From positions 9,266,504 through 9,330,503 of the forward strand of contig OZ036008.1 of the NCBI GenBank assembly GCA_964035015.1: a stretch of DNA of 64,000 bases. Direction: 5' to 3'. A program made the position numbers and the translations under genes. A model generated the notes under the pieces. It did not search any database, was not told where the DNA came from, and was given only the letters and a program-made list of their open reading frames with translations. Positions within the stretch are counted from its first letter, which is position 1. Each line of letters starts with the position of its first letter. This stretch comes from Corallium rubrum (Eukaryota > Cnidaria > Anthozoa > Scleralcyonacea > Coralliidae). Shown here piece after piece: positions 1 to 13,519 of the stretch.

Positions 1-63
1 TATGAATTCTTGTGCGTAATAGCGAGCAATTAATCCACCCTAGCTTGGTATTCACTTTATACT

Positions 64-505
64 AGAGGCTAAAATACTTTCTCATATTCATGTCAAACTC
101 GGTGATTTATGAACGTGGATGTTTTTTTTAATAGATTAGCTTTTCTGCACTTATTAAGCTTTATGATCGTATAAACGGTAATTTGAGTTGTAAAAGCGTT
201 TACAATGCATTAAGTTGAAGGCTTTTAACGTCATCTTGTAAAAAATAGAGCATAAAATAACTAAATTGATAGAGTTATGAGATGTTTATAACGCAATTAA
301 TCTATCGCTTGACACAAACTATAATACATGCACGTAGAGGCTAAAATACTTTTTCATATTCATGTCAAACTCAGTGATTTATGAACTTCGTGGATGTTAT
401 TTTAATAGAAAGCTTTTTTTTTTAAGCTTTTTAAGAGTTAAAGCGTTTATACAAACGTTAAGTTGAAATTTTTTAACGTCATCTTGTGAAAAGCAGAGCA
501 TAAAA
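64..505 (+). repeat. Diverged direct duplication, about 190 bp unit
   Basis: The stretch at 64-260 (starting agaggctaaaatacttt) recurs at 337-505 with the same succession of words: the ttcatatt-catgtcaaactc segment, gtgatttatgaac, a T-rich tract, an aagctt tract, and the atcttgt-a-agagcataaaata end. Substitutions and small indels separate the two, so the duplication is old. Confidence 0.75.
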
Positions 506-1127
506 TAAATAAAAGTTTTGTAAACTCAATAGCATTGCTTCTTATCCGATTAATTCAGTTTTAATCCGATCACTTTTGGAGACATAATTCAATAGAGTTA
601 AAACGTCAAAGAGAAATGAAATATTATTTAAGTGCATAAATTCTGTATGGAGAAACAATTCCTTTTACGAGTTCTGACTTAGTTCGACTAGAGTTGCCTC
701 CGGACAGTCTAAACTATAATGCGAAAACTCAAAACATGCTTCTCAAAGATTCAGTTCGTAGACGTATAGTGCAATATACACCAGCCATTTTTAATTGTTC
801 AAACATGCATTCAAAGATAATCCTTTTTAAATTGCGGATCGGAATTTTACCATTTGAGGTGACACTCAGCGTTACCTAAAATAAAACCAGTCAAAACTCG
901 AATGATTGAGTTAGTCTGTCACAGTTCGTCAAAATCTGTATTAATGGTATAACTAACACTGATGTATTTGTGCCGTGTCGCATCAATTTATAATTATGAG
1001 TCTGAAAAGTTATATTTTCATATCAGGACACCAAAGTAATGGATTTCAAATCGAATTATTTAGCTTAGATTATTTAGACCTTATAGCCTTAGCTAAGCAG
1101 GGAGATGTCTGCGAGTCTGACGTACAT

Positions 1128-1258
<131 letters not shown>

Positions 1259-1591
1259 CATATTCCAAAACACTGCATTAGCGAAGGAATCAAGTTGAGA
1301 AGTAATAATTTAGTATTTAAACAGGAGAACATGCAGTTCTTAATTATAATTATAGATAAGAACTGAATTATTAATACAAAGTGAACAAAATTAAGGAAAA
1401 TAACAGTTATAGGAAAAATTTATAAACTAAAAATGTGAGTATTATTGTGATGAGTATTAAATAACATGTAGCAATCTGAGGCATTCGCAAAATAATGCAC
1501 TGTGGAATTAATGTCCCCGAAACTTTCTAGCTACATTCACGATGAGAGAAATTAACCGGCATGCGAAAAATATTTTGTGTGTTCAATTGAT

Positions 1592-1592
1592 A

Positions 1593-1641
<49 letters not shown>

Positions 1642-1682
1642 GTATATATTGTGTATATATATAATTGTGTGGTGTATATATA
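1592..1682. repeat. (TA)n microsatellite with TGTG interruptions
   Basis: A long TA dinucleotide run (about 1592-1638) is followed by tattgtgtata variants up to about 1682. Confidence 0.95.
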
Positions 1683-4600
1683 TATCAGATTGCGTAAAAA
1701 GCACTATTCACCTGCGAGATATATGCTAAACTAATATATAGTTTCATTTCAAATTACTGGAAAAAGATAAATAGATAAATTGTGAATAAAAGTGTTTGCC
1801 TCGGTTGAGGACGGAATGTGTATATAGAGTTTTAAACTCAAACCAAGAAACACGATCGAAATATAATAGCACTTGAAACTATACGTTGCATGGGCTTTCA
1901 AACCTCAACGTATTATCGCATTAATTAAAGCCCACTTGAGTAAAGCGCTTTTATATTTCTGTGCTTTATGAATTCAAAAGGAATACTATAATTATTGAGT
2001 AGTCAATTTATGAAATTTACGTCCCAGGCTCAGCTGGTTGATCAAGTAAGAGACATGCAAAAGAAAACGAAAGAAAAAGGAAAATTGAACGTGATCAAAA
2101 ACCCAAAAAGAAAGGGCGTGATATCATGCAGGATCATATGTATATAGTACTTGCATTCTCAGACTAAATGGAATCCTTGGCCATTTAAGTCTTAAAACGA
2201 TACGAAAAGCGTCTATCAACTATCCTTTAATGGATATATTATTTCTACTAAAACGAAAGACGATATCCTCAACAATGGAACAGCTTGAAAAGAGCCAAGC
2301 CAGATGCTGCTTATTTCATGTCACCATTTTTGGATTCTAAATAGTTTCAACGAAGGCGTCGGATATTGGATTAAATACTCGCGTATATATTTTAATAATC
2401 CGATGGAGTTGTAATATTATTGTAATTGTAATCGACTGGAATGTGCATGAACACTTATCTTTAAGCAATACGAACCTGCCTTTCACACAAGGTAATCCTT
2501 GCCTTAGCCAGACTATACCGCTTTGACGTTCATCGGTTTTCTCTCTTGTAACTGTCTGTTACGATGTATTGAAGGCTATTTATTGATTAAATCGTAATTT
2601 AAAAAAGAACCGTCAGTTTTTAGTTCTCTGTAGATATATAATAAATTAGGTCAGGCTTAGATTATTTATTATAGCACCAGTTAAATATACTCAATCCTTT
2701 TTAGAAAAGGGAATGTTAAAATTACATTAAAAGGATGAATTTCCTTTAAAAATCGTATGTATAGGGAAACCGATAAGTGCAGACACGTCCTTGCAGACTT
2801 AATATCCGAAACTTCTTGAGTGATTTTTTGGTCCGTTGTTTTAATGAAATTAGATAAACACGTCTCTCTTAATTTCGCAACCTTTTACTGATAATTAGCT
2901 TGAATCACGTATACTGATACCTTTGGTGAATTAATGTTTAATTTTATTTTACATAATACATTTTAACTTTGAGGTGTTACATTTGTGCAGTGTAAAATTA
3001 CTCGAAATCACCCAACATTTTTGATGGTTTATTTATATACATTAAAAAAAATTAAGACTTGTTTATAGATTATACATAGTTTTAGCAACGTGTAAATCCT
3101 TACTTGGAAAAGGAAAAGGTATGGGTACTCTTATTAAAACAAATATTGTTATTAAACCGTTTTGGACTGGCAGTACTGCACTCGACGCTTTGACAATGAA
3201 AATTCATCTGGGTTCGGTCAGAGTTAGTTGCTAAATGATACTCGTGGGACATAGCTAGAATTACTAAGAAATACAAAACTAGAGTTGTCTATTTTTATTG
3301 TATACATACCATAAACGTCGAAAATAGGGGGTGTGGGGTGTGCAGTTCTTCTAATCCAAACAATCCTCTTATGGTGATTCTGCGTACAGTTTAATTGTAG
3401 AAACGTTGCAACGAATTTCTGATGCCTTTTTGTAAACCAGCAACTTGTTTCGCAATAATTTGTGAGCTAAGCCAATCAAAACTCATGCATACAGGGAAGT
3501 GTGACAATGCACGCGGAAGATTGTTTAGAATGACCTTCGGCTCTTTTATTCTTCGTCGGCAAATATCTAACATTAAAACATAAATGACAACAAGTTTGTT
3601 GTTTTAAATATTTTGGTCTTTTTTCGCTTTTCTACTCATCAGATGTTTTTCAACATTTTTTGCATGAAAATTACTACTCCGGAGCGCACATGAATTCATT
3701 TTCATTTGTATTATGACAAGGAAAGAAAGACTTCATGAAGTAAAGCATTAGCAAAATGTCTGTCGTTGTTTTGATATTATACAGCTTGATAAAATGATAA
3801 AGTCTATCTGGGCGTGACGGGAAATTGTCCGACAAGACAACGCGAGAGATGTTTATCATCTCATCTTGTTTTGTAAAAATACAATCAACGTCTGACTTTA
3901 TTTTCTTGCACATCAAGTCATTAAAACAGTTTGTAAAACGAAAATAAACTAAATGAGTGAGCTGTTGTACTAATATAGTTGATCCGAGTGGTGTAATGGA
4001 GTTGTCCAGCGAGTATTGTGCACAGTAACTGTAAGAAAACAAAGTGGTTATGACGTGGTCAGGGCATTATCATTGCTGATAAAATGCGGAAAAATCATCT
4101 TGAGAGGGAGTCTGTTTCGGCAGAGTTCTTAATTGTTCCCCTTTGGCGTTTAAACTAATGTCGAATTTAGCAGCTCTAAAGTGTTAGCCAAGGTGTTAAA
4201 TGAAATGGGAAAAGGAAAATCATGGCTTGTTTTTAAAAATACACCAACAACAACATCTTGTCGTCAAATTGCGGTCCAAGAGTCGAGAGAGCTTAAGAAG
4301 TATTAAACATCCTATAATTTTGTATTTGATTATTAATGGAAAAGACTGTTACAGGAAGATTAGAGACAAGAGGGCGAGGTTTTTAGTCGTGATCGCATTA
4401 ACGACCTTCCCCCCAGCCTGTTGCTGTTTACTTTGAACAGCACACAGATGAAATATTCACTAGTGGTGTCATCAAATGATAAGATCTAGCGGTAAAATTT
4501 TAAGATTTTTTTACTTCCTTTGTACTAATAATTACTGTGATTGTTAGAGAAGAACCGGGGTGGCCGCTGGGTTGACTGAATGGAGATGAACGAGCCAAGC

Positions 4601-7600
4601 CTTTTCCCGTTTAAACATGAATTAATAAACTCTGGAAATGAGTATACCAGGAGTCGCTCAGTATAACAATTTATGTCAATTAGTAAACTGATGAAATATG
4701 GGCAGGGATATTATTAGGAATCGCCATCACCTTAGATCTCAGCCTTAGTCTTAGGATGTCTTTGTTTTTCTCGTATTTTAATTGCATCGACTGCCATCGA
4801 GTGTTAGTAATAGTTTATAGAGTGTTAGCCATATACGCATTATCACACCTGCATCAAGCGGTTGGCTTTCTAGCAACAAGACGCGTGTTTAATAAAGATC
4901 TTAAACATCTTGCTGATAGCTTCAGTCTCTTTACCAACTCATCTTGTAACAGAAAGCACTTTTTAAGATAAAAAAAATAAATGAGCCGTATCCATATAGC
5001 ATATGGTGGAAAAGAAGTTTAATATATTAGAAAACGTTGAGGTTTAGGCATATTTTTGTACTAAGAGGGATTGCTGAGGACTTTATTTGTCTTTTATTGC
5101 TAGACAGACATCTCTAGTATTCAAAATGAAACTAAAAATTGGCGATATGTAATTTTAGGGTCAGACTTGGTGACCGCAATTTGTTGTTTCAAAAGCTTGT
5201 GTTAATTGGCTCGAAAACAAATGATGATTCACACAGCACGAAATCAACGACCACCTCACCGCCATCGTTAAGACGCCAGTCGTCTTCTGAAAAGCACAGT
5301 CTGTCGCAATGAAACAACCAAACCTGTTGCGGAACACACAGCCTGATACAGACTGACCTGTGTGCAGTCTCGAAAGTCTAGTCAGAAAACCGACGCACGT
5401 GCTTTGATGCAGAGAGTGTCGGTGGATGATTGTGGTGCGCATCTATAAGGAATATAGAACGCTCTAAATACATTTAACACCAACGTTAAAAAAATTCACG
5501 ATGACTTAAAATTGTATTTGGTGTTGACTTGATTGCCAGAAGTATTTCTCTGCGCGCGTCTTCAACAAGTGAGACGCACGAAGCAGAATCACATAGCGAA
5601 CTAAATTGATTATTTATACAACGATGCCGTGACTGAACATTTAAGAACAATTATAAGTGCGCTCTAGCACGCTATATGCATGAGGGGTTCCCAATAAGGT
5701 GAATAAAGTATGAATAAAATATAAGACGCTTGTGAAGAGAGAGTGAGGATTAAAGAAATAAGACATAAAGTACTTAAGAGTTGTTTTTAGTGCTCCATAT
5801 TAATCCTTAGCTTGTAATACAAACAAAAAACTGAAGCAAGGGCGTGAAATGGTCTAACGCGAAGTGCGTCTACAGTATATATAGCTTGCTACAGGAGTAA
5901 GCTAGCGCACAGTTTACATTGATCAAAGTACAAAGCACCGTTCAACTATTATAATGGTTCCATTGCGCTAATTAGTTCTAATTACGTCACTAGAAAATTA
6001 AGAGGATGCTAAGCCCACTTTGCCAATTTGGCAAATTTCCTTCGTGTTTCCGAAGTTTGAAGTTTGTCACTGAGCTGTGAAAAGACGATCTTTCATTTAA
6101 AATAGCTTAAATCCCCATTGTTTACTTTAATGACAAGCACCGGTTTATGGTTTGCGGCTGAGAAATTGACCAAACCCTGGGTCTTGTTGATTTTGCGTTA
6201 CGCCGCGACTAACATTACAAAGCCGAAATCGATAATGGATAAGACTTTAGAAGAGAATCCAGGGTTAGCCGACATCAACTAATTAATAAACACAATATGA
6301 AAATGAATACTGTGTCACCGTGGCCATTAGTATTGAGTAAACAACGTTCCTTTGTGAAATGATGTAGGGAGGATTAGCGCAAGACACACCATATAGTTCG
6401 TTGTTAATTTACGATAATTATAAAGCTCTGTTTTGATAATCATGTAATAATTAAAAAAACACACAAGACTTTTAAGTTTCAATTTACCTGCTCGTATTTC
6501 TCGTGCAAGGAGCAGTAGGAAGCACGTCAACAGTTGTGCTATCAGTCTCGTCACCTCGTGCATTCTGAGATAAGGATGCTAGAAGAAAAAAAACAACAGC
6601 TAGAAGAACCGGTCACGAATGGCGGAGATAAGCGACTGCATCTGATACCAAGTAACACTTAAAGACACGTGATATATTTTATCATATATAAGGCCATATC
6701 TATAGCTTCGCGTTATCTTATTTTCCTTTGCTAGAACTTGTCACGGTTATAGGGTTACACAACTATAAGATTATAAATGGTTGACTAACAGGCGAGACAA
6801 GAAACTATAGCGTGTTTTAATAAATATCTGCAAAGGATCATTAATCTAAAACTAAATAAAACCCTCATGCACATCTAGGTTAATAATACACAGTCCATCT
6901 CATCACCAAGCGTGCGCAGTTAACGTCTCTCTAGCTGGACTATTAGCTATGAAAGTTATTTTAACGGAGATTCTGCGCTTGGGAAGTCAAACTAGTAATC
7001 TGGAAGGAGTCTGGTGCGGCGTCATTCTAAAGGATCAAGAGGAGCAGAAATTTTAACTGTAACCTTCTAACGTCGTGCAGTCAGGAGTATCATGACAAAA
7101 TATATTGGCGACAAGAAAAGAGCGCGAAACGTTTCTACGAGTGATAACGGACAAGTCATATACGAAACCTACGATATTTTAATTGAACAGAACACAGCTG
7201 GGTGACGAGACAGCAAGTGCATATATATACAATTATTGCGTGTCCCCTAATAACTATGATCGGTTCGCGCTCAGAGAATGCGTTCACGCGAGGTTTGCAC
7301 TGCAGCAACGAGAGAACTCGTCGAATGAAAGCATAAAGACACTCAACCGGGGTTGATTTTGTAACAAATGTTTACCACTAAGCAGTTGTAGGCCTGAACA
7401 TGATGTCAAACAAAGGGATAGAGATATATTTTATATACTAACTATAAAGAACTTACCTTTTAGACTTGGTTAAGACGGCTATAGGATAGAAACAGACCAG
7501 ATTCTTGATACTGTAACTCCTCTGTTACTTTAATGACCCGCGATACTTGTAAGTTGGCGTCTGTAACGAACCTCAATTGCTCTCTGGTCTTGTTTGTTGC

Positions 7601-8444
7601 ATCGGAAATCTTATATATAATCAGCCGTTTCACATCTTGTCTCTGATTGGTCCATTCTTGACATGTCTCAAACACATGATATATATCAACCTCTCACTGA
7701 TATCCCTTCATGGTGAGACCAATAAAATTAGCCAGACATTTGAAAATCTTCGCCATACACTTCACCTGTGGCTATTCATTCAACTCTTTTCTTGCCGCAC
7801 ATTTAAAAACACAATCGAATTAAAGTGAGAGTATGTCTTCGGTTCACTGTCAGAGGTTACCTCTTGAGAGTCAAGTTCTAGAGCACAATTTTATCCATAT
7901 TACAACAAGATTATTGTCGGCTTCTGACCATTGTTCTTCTGTCCAATACCATTGACTGACCCCATTCTCATCCATAAGTGTTTTTATTTTCGAGAATTCC
8001 TTCCGTTTAAGGTGGTAATGCTCGTGAAGATTCGGTTGACTTTCACATTGTAGATATACCTAATGAGCAATGGCTGGTTTGATTATAAAACTTATTACCA
8101 AATATATTCAGAATGATCGTGTGAGATGGTACTAGGCTACCTAAGCAATCGGATCAGTGAAAGTGCGATGAAAGTGCGATGTAGCAAAAATCTGAAAGGT
8201 TGTAAACTGCAGTGCGGAGATTTAAAACGAAAACTGAGATTTTGAGCCAAAAGCAGCAGACAAAACGAATTCGAATTCTGAGGAACTTTTATGGCTCGGA
8301 AGGTTAGTATTTCGTTTTGTAAAAGCTATAGGGTCTATCCTGATCTTTAAGATTTTCTAGACGTTGATTGTAAAGACAGTTGTTGCAAGAACTTTCTAGT
8401 TTGAATCATGGATAACAACACATTGCCACTGTTGCTATACCAAG

Positions 8445-8750
8445 GGACGTAGCCAGGATTTTGAAAGGGGGGAGCCGAAATCAAAATAAATTTTTAGGGG
8501 GGTCCGGGGGCATGGTCCCCCGGGAAATTTTGAAATCGAGAGTCGCTGAAATGCCATTTCCTTATTACTCAAAACACGCAAAGGTTAGATACTCAAAATG
8601 CATACACTCAGTAGATTGAATACACCGTTTACAGTTTATTTCCTGACACAATTCATATTGCATCAGTTTTGTAGTTACATGTCTGTTGTTTTATATCGAA
8701 AGGGGGAGCCGCGGCTCCCCCAGCTCCCCCCTGGCTTGACAAAAGATTAT
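8445..8750. repeat. Dispersed GC-rich-ended repeat
   Basis: The left end reads agggacgtagccaggatttt and is followed by runs of G. The right end reads gccgcggctcccccagctcc. The duplicate at 25395-25450 retains a fuller right end (cggctacgtccctg) that mirrors the left end, so this is an element with short inverted termini. A related copy in reverse orientation lies at 45556-45915, in a UPB1 intron. The left breakpoint of the tandem duplication (8612) falls inside this element. Confidence 0.75.
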
Positions 8751-9439
8751 AACTAGAGCGAGCGGATAGTTTTATTTAATTCACAATCAAGGTTTGGCGC
8801 AAACACAGGAGTGTTGGTTGGCGGCATCACTGTGTTGGTACGTGGGCATATTGTAATGTGATTTGATGTAATGGCTGTTTTCCTGCCAAGAAATGGTCAT
8901 TAAAAACGTCGGATGTACTTTCTCGTCTTTTCGGTAAAACAAACACATTGAATCTGGTTGCCATTAATATAAACAACCTGCCATTTCCCGTTTTTTTCTG
9001 CCATTTGTGGTACGCATGTGATTTTCTTAGTAGGAAATAGATACTGCGTAAAATATGTATTCATCAAGATTATCGCGCTTGGTTAAGTCAGCCGTTACGA
9101 CGTCGGCGCCTCGTCATTTCCATTTGTAGTAAGCTTGCATGTTTGATCACTTGCCGCTCGGCACATTTTGCGCAAACGTAAGAAACCTGACGTGCTTAAT
9201 AACACACACTTATCTTTCAAAAAAATGTTGAGCGATAATCTTTTCTGTCAAGTGTTAAATACTTAATACTCTCCGTTTGAACCTCCCCTATATTACAAGC
9301 CTATACTAACTATTAACTAAAAACCAACGCCTTTCTGGCCCTTTCAGTCCAAACACAAAACCTAACACACACTATCTCATCATAAGTAATATTGGGCATT
9401 TCACTCGATTACATCGCGTGTTCTAAGGATTTGGGGTGA

Positions 9440-9677
9440 AGGAAAATTCGAGTGTAGAATATATACACTTTAAGACCAAACCGGGATCAGTTGCGAAAAA
9501 TGCAACTACACAGGCCTTCCGGCAGGAATTGAACCCACGACCTTGCGATTCAGAGCATTGCACTAGAATCGCAAGGTCGTGGGTTCAATTCCTGCCGGAA
9601 GGCCTGTGTAGTTGCATTTTTCGCAACTGGTCCCGGTTTGGTCTTAAAATGTATATATTCTACACTCGAATTTTCCT
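9440..9677. repeat. Palindromic SINE-like element with tRNA-type B box (unit A)
   Basis: A near-perfect 238-bp inverted repeat. The left end aggaaaattcgagtgtagaat is mirrored at the right end. The centre holds a tRNA-like segment, tcgcaaggtcgtgggttc followed by aattcctgccgg, whose ggttcaattcc resembles a Pol III B box and T-loop. Two opposed copies of a tRNA-derived head would explain the arrangement. It is not a functional tRNA because the rest of the cloverleaf is missing. The unit B copy is at 26126-26366. Confidence 0.7.
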
Positions 9678-9683
9678 ATCTCA

Positions 9684-10247
9684 TCATAGGTAGCCCAAGC
9701 ACAATGTGTGGTTCTATTTTATAATTGATCTATTTTATATGGCATATCCTCTTTCATAAGATCAATATGTAAATATATGACTTGTTCATTGACCATAAAA
9801 TTGAGCAGTGTTTTAATAAAATAAATAAATAAATATATATTTAAATCTACATTACCCCCTGCTGTGTTCACTCGGATAAACATTGTTATATTGTAAGTAT
9901 ATGTGTGAATTTTCCCTCTTACATGGTATATTAAGTAAGCAGTTAGTCTGAACAGTAAATTTGATTTTCTTTGTTATTTTACGGTAAAAATAGTAATATA
10001 ACAATGTTTATCCGACGGTTAAACGAGGTGAACACAGCAGGGGGTAATGTAGATTTAAATGTATATTTATTTATATTATTGAAACACTACTCAATTTTAT
10101 GGTCAATGAACAAGTCATATAGATACATATTGATCTTATGAAAGAGGATATGAACAGTTACATGCCATAAACAGTATGCATTTCTATGCCATATAAAATA
10201 AATCAATTATAAAATAGAATCACACATTGTGCTTGGGCTACCTATGA
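9684..10247. mobile_element. MITE with long terminal inverted repeats, unit A
   Basis: The left terminus tcataggtagcccaagcaca is mirrored at the right end (…gggctacctatga). The inverted similarity extends inward for roughly 200 bp on each side, with tcttatgaaagaggatat and ttgttcattgaccata on the two arms. The 5-bp sequence tctca flanks both ends (9679-9683 and 10248-10252), consistent with a target-site duplication. There is no coding capacity. The unit B copy is at 26373-26980. Confidence 0.8.
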
Positions 10248-10639
10248 TCTCATTATCATCATTACCTTTAGTATTTTACCGTCTGGTTATAAACACCAGA
10301 CGATTTTACCCGTCAAGGGAAGACCCCTGTCAGTCAAGGGGTTAAATCGAGCCGGCTCGGACCAGTGAACTCAATTTTCCTGATGCTGGAACGCTAACTC
10401 CTAACTACCACAAGTGAAGATATCCTGACGCACTGACGCAGAAGTTAGTCGTGCTAAATCTTGGGCAAGTCGCTTTCAGTCTCCCTACAAACTGTTTTCC
10501 CTACGCGGTCAAAAGGTAACAAACGGACGTAGGGGACTTCACTTTTGAAGCGTGAAAATGAAACTGAAGTTAGAGTTCCAGATCTTGAGTATGCGGTCCA
10601 ATTCTAAATATAATTATTTATAAGTAATAACATGACTTG

Positions 10640-11020
10640 AGGGAATTTCCCGCAGCCGAGGGAAGGTTTGTGAAAGTCTGAGAGCCGCAGGCCTGGAGGA
10701 CTTTTACAAATCTTCCCGAGGCAAAGGGGAAATTTAATGGCTAATTTCCCGAAAAGTCATATTATTAGTTTGTAATATTATGATCGCCGAGGAAAACTTT
10801 GAGAATCTTACCGACAGGAAATTTACACGGTAGAAGTTACATCTAATTTTCCCGTGCAGGTTGATGAGGGAAAATATATGCAAGCGGGAAATTTAGAAAA
10901 AGACAAAGGATTTGTTTGTCTTCTAATTTTCCCTCCTCGACATGTACGGGAAAATTAGAAGACAAAGGAAAAATTTCCCTCTTCATTCCCTCGGAGAACA
11001 AAATAATCCGAGGCGATCAT
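10640..11020. repeat. Cluster of imperfect inverted repeats rich in gggaaatt/aatttccc (unit A)
   Basis: The words ctaattttccc and gggaaaattag, and agaagacaaag and tttgtcttct, recur in opposite orientations across this interval and could fold into long stems. It is probably a degraded foldback element. It has no open frame of note. The counterpart is at about 27360-27740. Confidence 0.55.
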
Positions 11021-11256
11021 GGTATTACTCCAGTTATTGCCCTAAAATCTGTCTGACAGATAAACATGGATTTATCTGTAAGTAGGGTTTAGGATTTAGC
11101 AATGCCAAATATGATAAAGACCAATTCTTCTTATACTTCTTATCCAGGCCATGGATAAGTTTGGATGAGCTTAATTAACTTAAACTAAACTAATCTTATT
11201 TATACTGGATAACCCTATCAGTCATATCTAAATAGTTCTCCCTAGAGGTCCAGTAA

Positions 11257-11431
11257 AGGCTAGTTTCCACTCCGGAAAATTTTCCGCAGGACCGGAACGG
11301 ACAGGAAAGTTTTCTTTGTCTTGTGAGCTCTCGGTCGGAGCTAATGACTTTAACACAAAAGAAACGTTCCTGTCCGTTCCTGTCCGTTCCTGTCCTGCAG
11401 AAGATTTTCCTGAGTGGAAACTAGCCTTAAG
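11257..11431. mobile_element. Small MITE with internal 10-bp minisatellite (unit A)
   Basis: The ends aaggctagtttccactc and gagtggaaactagcctt are exact inverted complements. Inside, gttcctgtcc is repeated three times in unit A and four times in the unit B copy (about 27976-28162), so repeat number changed after duplication. TA or TAA flanks are possible but ambiguous. Confidence 0.75.
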
Positions 11432-11671
11432 GGCCATCTCTCATTGATCAAGTGTTACTACAGGAAGAAACCAGAGTGAACTAAACTAACTTTATTTATA
11501 CTGGATAACTATCGGTTATACCTAAACTGTTATCCCCAGAGGTCCAGTAAGGACCATCCCCCATTGGTCCAGCGTTACTGCAGAAGGAGTAGAGGTGTTT
11601 GGTAGAGTCCAACTGGAAGCACTCTTCTCACACGCGCCAAGGCAAAATTTTAATCAGATAACTGAACTGAG

Positions 11672-11720
11672 CAGGTATCGAACCCGGATAACAGAGGTGA
11701 AAGGCACGTGCACTAACCAC
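11672..11720 (-). repeat. tRNA-derived SINE head (unit A)
   Basis: On the minus strand this reads gtggttagtgcacg…gggttcgatacctg, with spacing resembling a Pol III A box (tggttagtgcacg) and B box (ggttcgatacc). The associated body sequence (tttatttatactggataac … gaggtccagtaa) occurs twice, at about 11187-11253 and 11488-11552, on either side of the small MITE. No complete tRNA fold is present, so this is a SINE relic and not a tRNA gene. Confidence 0.65.
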
Positions 11721-13414
11721 AATTCTGAAATTATAAAACCTTCTTTTCCAGTCGTGGCAGAAACTGGCTTGCAACTCGCTGGAGTAATTACAAGTTGCAT
11801 CTAATTAAAAATAACTAATAGTTCTTGCTTTTCACTCTGAGTTATTTTATAACTAGAAGTTTTTATCAAAAGTGAAGTGCTGCGAGTTGCTACCATTTAA
11901 TATTTAGTAGTAAAATACTTGTTATCGTCCGAAGCATTTTCAATTAAAGAGCTTAAGCATGCGACGTATTTTCCTCAACATGGACGTCACGCGTATAAAA
12001 TCGAGCCATTAAAGAGTGATGGCGTCAGCACTCTTGCTTGAAGTGAAGAACGGCAATCTATGCAGTTTTAAGTTGTTGATTTGCAGCAATAAAGCCTCGT
12101 ATAAATACACTGTCTGCCCCTCGAAATGTCGCTAAGCCTTTTTTGTGGCCTTGATATATAGTTTCAGCAACAAATAGAGTTGTGTTTGATATAATAGTAT
12201 AGTAGAAAAATATACTTCTCTTTAATAAATCAATATATTCCAGCGCCAAACAATGCCAACTTGCGTACAATTTAGTAGACACCTGATCAGTAGACATTGC
12301 GTATACCGAAGATCATCGCCCACGAAATCCTAAGAATCGAGTTTGTGAACGCATATAAACTCGGCCCAGACCTCGTCAGGATTAGTGAGCTTGCAATTAG
12401 ATGCAAGTTCTCGCTGGAAAAGAAACTTTAGCCCCCGGGATCGGCGGCACACCCCTACCCACAAATTGCCAGGGGCTGTAGACACAGTGTATGGAAAGCT
12501 GACCACCCAAGGAATATAACCTGGAGTTTATTAAACCCCGGGGGATAACCCCGTGTTCATTACCCTGGGGGATAAATGATAGTTCCATGGTGATTTGGTC
12601 ACGAACTTGAGACTGATTGTTGATTCTCTTGATAAAGATAGAAGTTGTATAAATATTTGGTTGGTTGTTAGTAAAACGGCAGCTTGTTTATTAGCCTCGA
12701 GGCAAGAGATCGAGAGGATCTTTACTGTGGCGAATGACGTAAATGAAAGCCATATATATCATCGATAATCGTTTAACTGCAGTCAACGGCGAGAAAATGA
12801 AGTTCACATTAATTGAGTGTCTACTTCCCACGCTCTTCAGGCAAAACGGAAGAGGAAATTGAACAAAAAAAGTAACCGACGTGCATTTTCAAGCAAGAAA
12901 TTAAGTGGGAAATAGAGTAAAAAGTGAAAACAAGGCAAATAAGTCATTTGCTGTTAAACCTCACCCCCTCCCCTCTCCCTCGATGAGGGTCCGGTTCGTA
13001 AAAGTTCCGGGTGCTTGGAGAATGTGATTCGATTAATGACTTTCATTGATTGGGACCTCTCTCCGCCGCAGAAGCTTCTTGAGATTTTTTGAGCTATTAA
13101 TTTAAAATTTTAATTTAATATTGCAGGGGTTTATAGACTACAGAGCAAGCAAATACACCTTAATTTTTTATTGTATATTAATTATAATACCATTCATGCG
13201 TTTGTTAAAATTTCCGCAGACGTTTCCTTCACATCTTTAAAATATTTTGAATAGCGACAGAATATTTCAAGACGTTATCCAATAATGATTAGATGTTTGT
13301 CAGCAAGAAATCAGTCGTGCTAATATACATCCATGGCCATCAACCCCAGACTAATACGACTTTCGTTTGACGTCAGGTTAATAGCTGCTATTTTCATAAA
13401 AATTAGTTTTAATT

Positions 13415-13519
13415 AACAATTATTCGCCTCAGGCTCAGTGAATATCGGTGTATAATAACCAAGACGAAGTCGAGGTTATTATACACCGATATTCACTGAG
13501 CCTGAGGCGAATAATTGTT
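13415..13519. repeat. 105-bp perfect-arm hairpin (unit A)
   Basis: The 5' arm aacaattattcgcctcaggc … ataataacc is the exact reverse complement of the 3' arm, about 45 bp each, around a loop of about 14 bases. The unit B copy (30141-30245) is the same length with the same arms. Confidence 0.9.

Noticed and set aside
3674..4042. 122-codon minus-strand open frame as a gene
   Set aside because: No recognisable motif, no splice partner, and no copy elsewhere in the window. Its length is within chance for AT-rich DNA of this size.
5161..5442. 93-codon minus-strand open frame as a gene
   Set aside because: The composition does not suggest a protein domain and there are no flanking exon signals.
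9520..9610. Possible tRNA gene pair at the centre of the palindrome
   Set aside because: Only the T-loop and B-box-like segment is recognisable. No acceptor stem or anticodon arm of proper spacing forms; a SINE-derived palindrome explains it better.
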